In this document: piece after piece, positions 28,301 to 40,300 of the stretch
Numbering within the stretch: position 1 is the first letter of the stretch
Layout: every line of letters starts with the position of its first letter
Source of the DNA: Antedon mediterranea
Taxonomy: Eukaryota > Echinodermata > Crinoidea > Comatulida > Antedonidae
Assembly (NCBI RefSeq): GCF_964355755.1
Contig: NC_092673.1
Coordinates: forward strand, 30,697,001 to 30,761,000
Length of the DNA: 64,000 nucleotides
Direction: 5' to 3'
The notes under the pieces: generated by a model
What the model saw: the letters and a program-made list of their open reading frames with translations, nothing else
Database searches by the model: none
What the model was told of the DNA's origin: nothing
Position numbers and translations under genes: made by a program

Positions 28301-31300
28301 TAACAGGAAGTGATCCTAATAACCACATTTGTTTTTCACTGAATAAAGCCACCTGTTGTTATTGAGACATTGCCCTTGTAACTATATCAGGTCAAAGGTT
28401 ACCAAGAACATTGTAAAATAGAAGAATCAAAATCAACCAAAGAAATAAAAGTCAAACCGCTCCTTTGGAGGGTACATTTTAGTAAGGGGACACTTTTATT
28501 TAAAACAAACCAGGACAAATATAGTATGTTTTAGCATTACAGTATTAACCTTTATACAGGGGACACCCCTATAGAGGGAACACTTTGTTGGCCCCCGAAA
28601 GTGTCCCCTTAATAGGGGTTCTACTGCAAATTATATTTAATTAATGTTGCATTAATTCTTGTTCTCATAGTTTCATGGTTAGTGTTATATTCTCCAAAGC
28701 AAAGTTAGCAGCAGCCTGTGCTGGTATTATGTACTTTACAAGCTACGTTCCTTACCTGTACATTGGTATCAGGGAAGAAACCGCATTTCAAGATATATCT
28801 GTGATTGGGAAGAGCCTTGCTGTGAGTACTCCCTCATTCCTCCATTCATTCCTTTATCATTATAATATCATTCCTCTTATCAATATATTACTTTTGATGT
28901 TCAATGAATCCATAATGTTGTGCAGCTGTAGCTTGGTGGTTAATATGCTTGCCTTTCAATCCCATGGTATAGGATTCAATCCTGACTTAGTGCCAAGGTC
29001 ATAACTCAAGACCCAAAACTACTCTACTCCCTCAGCCTCAAATGAGACTTGGTTAATAAACATGATAGCCATCTGGTAATTGTTACTTTAAGCTCTCTCT
29101 ACACTCTCTCAAACTAGTTTGATAAAAAATAAGGTAGTGATATGCCTAAATATGTATTGGTAGTGATATGATATTATCATCTTGTCCATATATGGGGACA
29201 CCACATTTTTTTTTGTCACATAACGTTTGATAGTGTAGACAGAGCTTCACTGAGCTCTCTGGGGGACAGTCCTTAACTGAAGAGGTCTTCCAGTATAAAG
29301 AAGAAATAATGAAGATTCTGTTAGATACTGTATGTATGAAATGTATATACTTTTTAATAAATATATAACATTTGTCTTGTAAACCTTTCAATATAGTCAC
29401 TACTGTCAACGACTGCCTTCGGACTTGGTTCTAAATATTTCGCACTCTATGAAGAGGAGGGAGTTGGAGTGCAGTGGAGTAACATACATCTTAGTCCAGT
29501 TGAGCAGGATGAGTTTAACCTGTTGAAGGTTATTTGCATGATGTTGATAGACGCTTTTCTCTATCTCGTTCTCACCTGGTATATTGAGGCTGTACATCCA
29601 GGTATGTCAATAGTTATGTAATATTCACACTTGTGGTTTCCATAATGAACTGGTAGAGTAGTTAGCATAAGGATGTGATTTATGCAAATGCCTTAAGGGC
29701 AATTTAGACAGACGAGCGGTAACAGTAATAAAAATATAGAATCTATGTTGTTATTCTTGATGACCACACATGACGATGCGGACGGGCGGTTTCCACACAG
29801 GATAGATATAAATTCTTTTTTGCTTCTTTATCTTTTTCTACAGGATCTTATGGCTTGCCCAGACCGTTCTACTTTCCCTTCCAGCGGTCCTACTGGTTTG
29901 GAGACTCTACCAGCTCTTGCTGCTTAGGCTCAACTAACAAGTACACTAATCTATCATTGATGGACGATGACCAATCGTTTGCTATGGCTGAAGCTGGTCA
30001 AGGTATGGTCAAAATCTTAATGAATACCAGTGGAGTATCCAGAATATTGAAACTGGGGTGAAGTGTGGAGTCCTCTAAATCCTTGACAATTTCTTTTATA
30101 ATCGTTACCATTGACACATTACTGTTTTATTTATTCTTAAAAATTGATTTTTAATCAATTTAAACAAATACCATTTAAATAACTTTCTAGGCCCACATAT
30201 GGAACCAGAGCCATACCACTTAAACATGGGTGTGTCCATCAAGGGACTCACTAAAGTGTATAAGACAGGGAAGAAGCTAGCTGTCAACAATCTTAGTCTT
30301 AACTTGTATGAGGGTCAAATAACGTCATTCCTAGGACACAACGGTGCTGGCAAAACCACTACAATGTAAGTAGGCATGTTCTTGGAAAATAATTCTCACC
30401 TGAAATTTATCTATTATATAAAAGGTATATTTTTTGCTTAAGTCAAATTGTTGAGATTCCTTAAGTGACTTTATTTATCGAACCAGTTAATTATTTGTAT
30501 ATGTTATTTTTTTATAGGTCCATACTCACAGGCTTGTTCCCTCCTTCATCAGGAACAGCTACCATATATGGAAATGATATCCGCTCGGATATGCTGAAAA
30601 TCAGGAAAAGTCTTGGAATGTGTCCGCAACATAATGCACTATTCGACAAGTAAGTATTTTAATTTTTTTTTATTCTAATCATTGGATAAGATTCATTCAT
30701 ATATTATATTCATTTATTTAAAATTTAATTTATTTAAATAAATATTCCAAATAAATATTGCATATTTATTTTATTTAAATGAATATTCAATATAGATATT
30801 GCATATTCATTTAAATTTAATATAAATATTGCATATTCATTTTATTGCAATAAATATTCAATATAAATTTTGCATATTCATTTTATCGAGATGAATTTTT
30901 TGTTTTCGTTTATTAGATTGACGGTTGATGAGCATATCTGGTTTTATGCAAGACTAAAGGGAACACCAAATAGCTGTATTAAAAGTGAAATGGACAAGTA
31001 AGAATTAATCTTTTCACAATTGAATCTTTGTTGGTTACCAAAGGTTCCTCCTAAATAGAGGTTGGCCTTGTATATGTATAGCTCCTTGTTTTCGAAAGGA
31101 AGCGTTCTGTAGCAATCTCCTGAGACTTTTAAACCATGTCACAGGCAACAGACCATTTGCAAAGTCAAGATTGTAAGCGGTTCTCAGACATTTAAAGCAG
31201 CAGCATTAACATATGAATTAAAGTTCCTTAAAATGATATTGATGATCCTTGATACTTAAATTTGGAATTGGAGTATTATTTCTTTATAGAGTGATTGGCG

Positions 31301-34300
31301 ATATTGGTTTGATTAAGAAGCGAAAACAAAAAGTAAAGGGGCTGTCTGGTGGAATGAAAAGAAAATTATCTGTAGCTATCGCATTTGTTGGAGGATCTCG
31401 TACAGTTATTCTGGATGAACCAACCTCTGGTGTTGACCCTTATGCCAGACGAGCCATCTGGGAGCTGCTGCTAAAATATAAAAGTGGTGAGTGTAAAACT
31501 CTGTCTACACTATCAAACTAGTTTGACAAAAAAGTGTAATGTGCCCAAATATTCTACCATATATACCTATTATATGTTATATTTTCTACCATAGATATAA
31601 ATTCAATGCTAAGCCAGAGCTTGTTATTGGTCTTTAATTAAATCAATTAATGTATTTTTTTTTCAGGTCGTACCATTCTTCTCTCAACGCATCACATGGA
31701 CGAAGCCGATCTACTTGGCGACCGTATTGCAATCATCTCACACGGACAATTAAAATGTTGTGGTAGCTCTCTGTTTTTAAAAGCAACTTTTGGTGACGGG
31801 TATCGACTGACACTTGTTAAACGACGATCAGAAGTTGATGATGAAAGCACAAAAAGTGGTAATTAATTTTAAATACTTTAGACACTTTTGACACCCAACA
31901 AAGTGTCCTGTTAATAGAGGTGACCCCTGAACATGGGTTGACCTTAGTGATTAAAGATTATACAATAGAACCGCTATTAAGAGGACACCTTCAGGACCCT
32001 TCAAAGTGTCCCTTTAATATGGGTGTCCCCTGCATAGGGGTTGGCTGTAGTGTTAAAACACATGTCATTTGTTGTTTGTCTAACCAGAAAGTGTCCCTTT
32101 AATATGGGTGTCCCCTGCATAGGGGTTGGCTGTAGTGTTAAAACACATGTCATTTGTTGTTTGTCTAACCAGAAAGTGTCCCTTTAATATGGGTGTCCCC
32201 TGCATAGGGGTTGGCTGTAGTGTTAAAACACATGTCATTTGTTGTTTGTCTAACCAGAAAGTGTCTCTTTAATATGGGTGTCCCCTGCATAGGGGTTGGC
32301 TGTAGTGTTAAAACACATGTCATTTGTTGTTTGTCTAACCAGAAAGTGTCCCTTTAATATGGGTGTCCCCTGCATAGGGGTTGGCTGTAGTGTTAAAACA
32401 CATGTCATTTGTTGTTTGTCTAACCAGAAAGTGTCCCTTTAATAGGGGTTTCTCTTGAAATGAGGTGTCCACTGTGTAACCCCACTTTTGTTTCACAAGA
32501 AAGTGTCCTTTTAATAGGAGTTTTTCCCAAGGAGGGGCTCTCTTTTTGTCAGTAACTTATTTGTAATACAGCATGTATTTCCTTTGCTTATTTATATACA
32601 AAGGATACCTACAATAATGAAATAACTGGCCTATAATAATGGACTTTCCGCTCTTTTTTGACAATTTGTTGACTTTACTTTCATAGATACATCATCAAGT
32701 GATCCTGTAAACACATCCAGAGCCTCGGCTTCCTTCCAGTGCAATACCTCAGAGGCAGCGGTTACAGAGTTTATCAAATCTTACATCAAAAATGCAGAAC
32801 TGGCATCAGAAACCATCCAAGAGCTCACCTACATCCTGCCATCAGATGCGCAGAACAAAGGCATGTTTGAGAAGTTCTTCAACAATCTGGAGGAAAATCT
32901 TGTTGCTCTGGAGATTTCCAGTTATGGACTGGCAGACACATCTCTGGAGGATGTTTTCCTGAAGGTGTCTGAGAAGTCTGGAGCTAACAACCCAAGTAAG
33001 TTTTCTTTTATGCATCATTCTCCAGTTGTGCTCTCAAATTAACTCGTTTGTGAATCAGGCTATTGCTCTAGGCCTACTGACAGTCAGTCACCTCTAAACA
33101 AGGCCAGTAATGCCTGCAACATGCACTAGCCTAGGGGCCTACAAGATCCTATTTACAAGCTATGTTGTTTACCACTTACCATTACCGTTCATCTGTGTAA
33201 ACTCACCTTAATAGAAATAATACATTGTTATTTCTGTTTCGACAGCTGGCAAATTATTTTTTAAATGAATGAAATACACATTTTTTTCCAGAAATGAAAT
33301 ATGAGAAAAAATCTAGCTCATGGTTTGAGCGGTTCTTTAACAGAAACAGCAAGCCGCGAGAGATGGAATTAACAGATGTGAATGAAGAGCCAAGCACATC
33401 ATCCTCCTCATCTTCATCATCAATTGAAGATGATGATATGCCTCTTATAGATTCAGAAGAAAGCTCACCTCAAGGTATTTGAACAGATAGAATCCCATCT
33501 TTCATTTTTTGAAGTCGTATCTGCATAGATCAATAACTCTGCCATTTTTACATTAGACACCTCTCTAAAGGAAAATGAGATTGTTTAAACACACATCGTT
33601 GTCCCTCTATTGTGATGCATAAACATATCTAAAAAACGAATATTCATATTTTGAAATAATTTCATTTGGATCCTAATGTTATAGCAGAGAAATTGTTCTT
33701 TTTCGTTGATCAGGAATGTTAATAGTTTGGTTTAACAACACTGTTAATTGTTTTTCTTGCTTTGTTAAAACCATCAACAATATACTTTTTAAAAACCTTT
33801 TACTTTTTGGTCAATGAGTTTTTTTTAACCTTTCAGAAGAAGTTCACAAAGAAGATTTCGACAGTAATAACATGACAGGATTTCTGCTGTTCATGAACCA
33901 GTTTCATGCCCTCTTTGTCAAGCGACTACACCACATCAAACGCAACCGTAAAGGGCTTTTTTCACAGCTGCTACTTCCTGTGTTTTTTATTTGCGTTGCC
34001 ATGACTGTTGCTCTTGCAGCGCCACTCATGGGTGACCTACCACCTCTAATTCTAACTCCTTCTCAATATCACCCACTTACAAACCCAAGAGGAAATTTCA
34101 TTCCACATGCAAATGAAGCGTTGAATTCGCATCAGAAAGAAAAGATTCATCGTTCGAAATACGGTGATGCGATGCCTTCGCAACTCGTGGACACTTTGAA
34201 GATGCCAAGTGGTGTTGGCGCAACATGCGTGGTGAAGACCCCATTCAACAGTACCCTCGACAAAAAACTGAAGTCGCTGAATTACTCATCAAGCCTCAAC

Positions 34301-37300
34301 TTGATGGATACATATTACGATTTGATGTGCAGGCGGTCTTTCAAAAAGCCTCATGCGCTTAAGAACTATGTTCCAGAACCGCCGAAGCCAGCAACAAAAT
34401 ACTCCCCTGTACTGCAGGGTAAGACCCTAATTTTTCTTCTAAAACTCTGTCTACACTATCAAACTTTATGTGACAAAAAGATGTGATGTGCCTCTGTATA
34501 GAAATGATGATGTCATATCATTACCATATTTGACCATATCACTACCATATTTGGGCACTTTTTTGTCGAACTAGTTTGATAGTGTAGACAGAGCTTAAGA
34601 TTGGTTTTGTTTCTTGGTAGTTTAGATATGTTAATCACATCTTCACTATGTTTTCTATATTACAGACAGCAGAACAACAAAAGAATTTGCATGTCTTTTC
34701 ACAAGTCATAGATATGTTTTTGTCATCACATGCATGACGATAGTAGAAATATACATAACAACTAAATAGTTGACATAAGGATTTTTATAAAAAAATTACT
34801 GAATCCTAGAGTAATCTTGAAAGCAGTGTAATGTGCCCAAATATGGTAGTGATGTGCCCAAATATGGTAGTGATGTTCCCAAATATGGTAATGATATAAC
34901 ATCATCATTCACATATATTGGCACATCATATTCCTTATTTTAATTTTTTATATATATTATGTGCATATGCATAATTTATGTGAGACCAAACTCCAGTGAA
35001 ATAGGCTCACCTGTTGCACATTCAATTGCTTGTTCCTCCTGATAGGTTCACATCATCAGCCAATTATACCAGCAGAGCTCTTTCTTTTACCTTACTACCA
35101 GGGGTGGATTCAAGTGAGCCCGGGCACCCTCTAAATTTCACAAATTGAAATGCAATTAAGTTCAGCACTTCATTTCTCAACTTTTAAGCCCTAGGCGCGC
35201 CCCCCCCCCCCCTTATTTCAAAATCCTGGATCTGCCACTGACTACCCCTCTCTCCCTCTGTACCTAGTAAGGTAACTCTCTCCTTGCCTTTACTCTTATT
35301 TATTATCATTAATTTTGTTGATACTAATTACTTTAGAAAGCAGGATAATGAATAGTACCTACAGTAAGTACACAGAGTACATTGTGTTGCTATTTTGAAA
35401 AATGCGTCATATGTTGTGTAACGCTTCTAACAAAACACTAATTTTACAGTAGAAATCTTTACACCTGCAAACATAATAGAATCATCCATTATTGTTTTTA
35501 ATAATGTAAAAGAATACATTTCTTCTTTTAAAAAGGATTACTCCATTGTTGTTTTAGGGGTGTTTGTATAAAATTGATACCATGATTGATGAATTATACT
35601 TGCTTAATTACCCTAATCATAGAGTATAAATTATTCTTAGTAATATTATTCCATGCCCTAATGGATTAATTATTAATTAATAATTTATTTTTACAATTGG
35701 TTATATTTTAAACAGCCTTGTTATGTTATTATTTGTATATTCTGCTTTGTTATTTTAGATAGATAGCATAAAATAAACAAAAAAAAACAATTATTTGTTA
35801 AAGCTTTGGGGAATGTTTTGCCCTAATTAAATTCTATAAATTGGACATTCTTCTTTTATCGCTACATAGTTAATATTATGATAGCATTTTGATGTTGTTA
35901 GCCGACCATAGCCGATGTTGCTTTTTTGAGAAACTCAAAAAATATCTCTGTGATTTATCTCTAACATAACATATTGCAAAATAATGTAATAATGGTACTG
36001 TACTTCACATGCATATATTTTGTATCTTATTTTTCTCATTTTTTAGCATAAAATAATATTGTTATTCATACTTATTAAAATATATTTAATTGATAGATAA
36101 ACTTTCTTTTGATTTTGATAGGTGGAGCTGTACGCGAGATTACATGCGTTTGTTCAGAGGACAACACCGGGTTTAGTTGTCCGCCGGATGTCGGTAGCCC
36201 ATACCCCGAAAGAACAAAGGTGATCACAAGTGATCAAATGATGAATGTTGATAGACGGAATATCACACGTTACTTGCTTTATACTACGAACAAGTATAGG
36301 TTACACAGGTAGATATGGTTGTATAATATACAAACTATTGTTCTTTGACTTGTCTCTGTGTTTCACAACCATCAAGTCACTTTTTCATTCCCTACCTTCA
36401 ATGGTACTTGCCTGTCCCCTTCTTTGATAGCCCCAAAGGCACTTGCCCCTTCTCTTCTTCAACTGTCCCAAAGGTGCCTATCCCCTTCTTCGATAGCCCC
36501 ACAGACACTTGCCCATCCCCTTCTTCGATAGCCCACAGACACTTGCCCATCCCCTTTCATCGATAGTCCCAAAGGTTCCCATCCCCTTCTTTGATAGCCC
36601 TTCAGACACTTGCCTATCTCCTTCTTCGATACCCCCACAGACACTTGCCCATCCTCTTCTTCGATAGCCCCACAGACACTTGCCCATCCCTTTTCATCGA
36701 TAGCCCCAAAGGCACTTTCCCTTCCCCTTTTATCGATAGCCCCAAAGGCTCTTGCCATCCCCTTCTTCGATAGTCCCAAAGACACTTTCCCTCTCTTCTT
36801 CCTGGACTGGATTCCTGCATGTTGATGCTAATTCTTATTTTTCTCTGCTAGGTACGGTGCTTTTTCAGTTGGTAATATACGTGACTATGTACCAACGGCG
36901 TACCAGGATATGTCAGCACCAGAATACCGCAAGATAGCTGTTAGAAACGCTGCAATTGTAAGAAACATCATTTATTTCCATATTTTGCCATTTCGTAATG
37001 AAAATAAAAATTAAGTGTAGGCTATATTAAATACAGATATATTTCAGTCATGTCGATAAAAATCATTTGTACCTGAATTTGACCATGTTTCTTCATACAT
37101 ACTCCATTCATAGGCATTTCACAATCACAAGGGTTTTCACAGCATGCCTACCTACATCAACGTGCTCAACAACCTAATACTACGAGCGAACCTTAACCCT
37201 GAAATCCATGGCAACCCGGCAGGATATGGCATTACTGCCATCAATCATCCGATGAATAAAACAAGTTATAATATCGAAAATGACTATATGTAAGTAAAAT

Positions 37301-40300
37301 TTTAAGAATTTATTTTTTGCATTTGAGGTGGGTGAAAACAATACATTATGAATGCTGAGAAAGAGCTTCCCACTTCAATATCAGAATCTGGTGTATCACA
37401 ATAGCACAATCTGATTGAGCATGTGCAAACATTCTATTTCTTCTACTGATTCACACTCTTTGGTAGCCGATTCTTGAAACTGTACCTATAATTTTTCCAG
37501 TATCATAGGAAATTTCTTTGATACTACATCACATATGATATCTGTATCATAGGCTCTAATTTTTTTATACACTTGATACTATGATACTGTCCCCAATTAT
37601 AGGTACAGTTTCAAGAATCAGTTATTAAAGAATGTGAATCAGTAGAAGACATTGAGTTTTTGTGCATGCTCAATTAGATTTTGCTATTGTGATAGCTTTC
37701 GCAACTACACCAGGTTCTGATATTGTAGTGGACATACAACGCAATATGTGGATATACAGTACAGAGGTTCTCTATACTGTATCTCTATGCTCCAAAGGGC
37801 ATCTTTAGAGTGTAGTGAAGTCAGAGTCACTAGTAATATCACTTTTATCTTTTCAGAGTACAAGAAGGAACCAACATGGTGATTTCTATATTCATCATTG
37901 TTGCTATGTCGTTCGTCCCAGCCAGTTTTGTTGTTTTCCTTGTTGCAGAGAAATCGTCCAAAGCAAAACATTTACAATTTATTAGTAGTTTAAACCCAGT
38001 GGTCTACTGGTCTTCAAACTTTTTGTGGGACATGGTAAGTGTGATGATCGAGTCAAATGGCTGAGTGGGTTAGGCAGGGGGTGCCAGAAACCATAGCCAA
38101 GTTTAAGGCTTTTCCTGTGCATAGTACTGCTGTTAGAACAAGAACTTCAGATCCGGTGTACACATCATGTGCTTTAAATAACCAAGTGCATCTATCGGAA
38201 AAGAAGGGAAGATGAAAGTTTTATGTGCTGTCCACACCTGTGCGATTCAGCTCAGTTAGGCTGCAAGACACAGGGAATTAGCCCTACCTAACATAAAAGT
38301 GATATGTAATGGTGATAATTAACACACTCTAATGCACGTTTAGCTTTCGGTATAATAACCACTTACTTTTATACTAATTCATTGTTTGAATTAAAATATT
38401 TCATTTCATGTCCATCTTGTATTTTAGATGAATTATATGGTGCCTGCCAGCTGTTGTATCCTTATCTTAAAGTTATTCAACATTCCAGCTTACGCTTCCG
38501 AAACAAACATGCCAGCTGTTATTATACTCTTCCTTCTGTACGGGTAAGTCACAGGTGTAACATCAGGTGTTATATACTATCACTTGCAGAAGTGTATATT
38601 TGTATATTGTCTGATTAACTTGGTTTGAGTGATGGGATTGGTCAAATCATCTCATGTGACTTGTAAAAATGTCAGGTGTGACAGAAGTACTTACATAATC
38701 AAAGTTTTTTTAACAAAGTCGGTCTTGGGGAGTGGAGTTCACTTGCTAAACTATTATTAAATTGTCATTCAATTCATATATTTCTTTTCTTTTTTTAAAT
38801 ACAAATGTCATTTGTAATCAAAAGATTATTTCCTCAGACTCAGTTTACTTGTGCTTGATCTACCTATTGTACTAATTTCTATAACAATTGTTTTTTTTTG
38901 TTATCAGGTACTCTATCACTCCAATGATGTACCCTGCCTCATTCTACTTCAGTGAATCAAGTGCTGCTTATGTTTTTCTCATCATTATCAATCTGTTTAC
39001 CGGTATCACAACAGTCATTGCCAGCTTTATGTTAGAGCTTTTCAATTATGATGAGGTACTGTACATAACACCAGTTCACACAGTATTCTTCACACAGAAA
39101 TAGAAATATTTATATACATACCATTATGTAAGACTATATGCAGCTCCAAAGTGGTTCAACACCACTTGTTTTAAATGGTTTGCTGAATGTTTTTCTCACT
39201 ACAGTAAATTCAGTGGTTAACATCTTTGCCTAACAATTTCAAAGTTTTTGGTTCAAATCATTTTTGAGTACCATTATTTTCTTATTGCTTATAAAGCACA
39301 ATACCTTATTATTTGATATACTTTAGTTGCTAGATGATGATTCTGTCTAAAGAGAACATTTTGGCATAAAGTGTGCATTTATCTATACTTGAGCTGGAAT
39401 CACTTCTGAAAAAAACCAAAACGCACCCTGTTAGCGCAGACAGATGGTCCGTGTAAAAGAATACTTACAACGTGAAAAGAAACAAATAATAATTAGTTTA
39501 TATTTCATACAGCATGACATGTTTTATAAGACAAATACTTTGCTATTACGAGATTGATATGTCAATATGATATTTATTCATTTAGGAGCTGAAAGAAGTC
39601 TATGAATTTCTCCACAAAGCATTCCTAATGTTTCCCAATTACTGCCTCGGTAAAGGCCTCATGGAATTGGCATACAATGAATTTTTGAATGAATATTACT
39701 ACAAAATAGGTAAGAATCTTATCTTATAATATGACTTTAAGTTCTGTCTACACTATCAAACTTTATGTGACAGAAAAATGTGATGTTTTCATATATGGAC
39801 ACAATGATGTCTATCACTACCATATTTAGGTATATCACTACCATATTTGGGCACATCACACTTTTGTCAAACTAGTTTGATAGTGTAGACATAGATTAAG
39901 GCTGTAGTGGAGTTTTAAGTCACACAAATTTTCTTGTTGTTAATCAATTTGTTGTTAATTTGCAGGGGAAGACGATAAGGTGAAAATGCCATTTGAGTGG
40001 GATGTTATGACTCGTATGTATGTTATTATGGGAATAGAAGGCCTAGCAGCTTTTATATTCACAATTTTGTTAGAGTACAAGTTCTTCATCAGACCATTGT
40101 AAGTGTCATCGAACAAACGTCGATAATGTTTATATTTTAAATTATAGCTCTATATAATACATATAATATATATATAATACCCATAACCTCTTGGGCTCTA
40201 TCAAACTACAGTAGTTTGACTAAAAAAAGTGTGATGTGCCCAAATATGGGAGTGATATGAAATCATCATGTCCATATATGGGCACATCACATTTTTTTTT

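Larger units (their letters stand above)
26651..29601 (+). other. ABCA2: ABCA2 segment 3: membrane helices TM2-TM6 (exons 14-17)
   Basis: Exons 26651-26765, 27577-27767, 28671-28821 and 29397-29601 code about residues 794-1014. Hydrophobic runs include [25 protein letters not shown]-like [43 protein letters not shown] and [19 protein letters not shown]. The exon 14 cytoplasmic piece EKEKGLKE, joined to [17 protein letters not shown], is the coupling region typical of ABCA proteins. All borders are GT-AG and phases match. Confidence 0.9.
29844..31858 (+). other. ABCA2: ABCA2 segment 4: first nucleotide-binding domain (exons 18-23)
   Basis: Exons 29844-30002, 30191-30365, 30518-30649, 30917-30997, 31290-31486 and 31667-31858 code about residues 1015-1326. 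Walker A is [10 protein letters not shown] (about 1116-1125), with the following Met codon split over the exon 19/20 border. The Q-loop is in GMCPQHN (Gln about 1163), the signature is LSGGM (about 1215-1219), Walker B is TVILDEP (about 1235-1241) and the H-loop is in [11 protein letters not shown] (His about 1271). All residues needed for ATP binding and hydrolysis are present. The domain starts with [14 protein letters not shown], as in other ABCA NBD1 sequences. Confidence 0.95.
34419..36121 (+). other. ABCA2 intron 26 (1.7 kb)
   Basis: No exon is visible. It holds a MITE with TTAA at its right border (34440-34598), a MITE interior fragment with three tandem CCAAATATGGTARTGATRT blocks (34826-34934), a small hAT MITE (35099-35240) with a C14-like homopolymer, and AT-rich sequence to the next exon. 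Confidence 0.6.
33837..37289 (+). other. ABCA2: ABCA2 segment 6: TM7 and second large loop (exons 26-29)
   Basis: Exons 33837-34418, 36122-36308, 36852-36957 and 37114-37289 code about residues 1491-1840. After [20 protein letters not shown] comes TM7 ([19 protein letters not shown]) and then the loop with [32 protein letters not shown]-like [10 protein letters not shown] and the Cys-containing [18 protein letters not shown]. The segment ends with [18 protein letters not shown]. NxS/T sites suggest glycosylation. The introns carry MITEs and a C-rich minisatellite. Confidence 0.9.
37857..40098 (+). other. ABCA2: ABCA2 segment 7: second membrane domain TM8-TM12 (exons 30-34)
   Basis: Exons 37857-38034, 38428-38543, 38908-39055, 39586-39709 and 39966-40098 code about residues 1841-2073. 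Hydrophobic stretches include [73 protein letters not shown] and [35 protein letters not shown] and [15 protein letters not shown] are hallmark ABCA2-like blocks. Confidence 0.9.

Noticed and set aside
36345-36825. Several Pro/Ser- or Gly/Arg-rich frames on both strands
   Set aside because: All fall in the C-rich minisatellite of intron 27.
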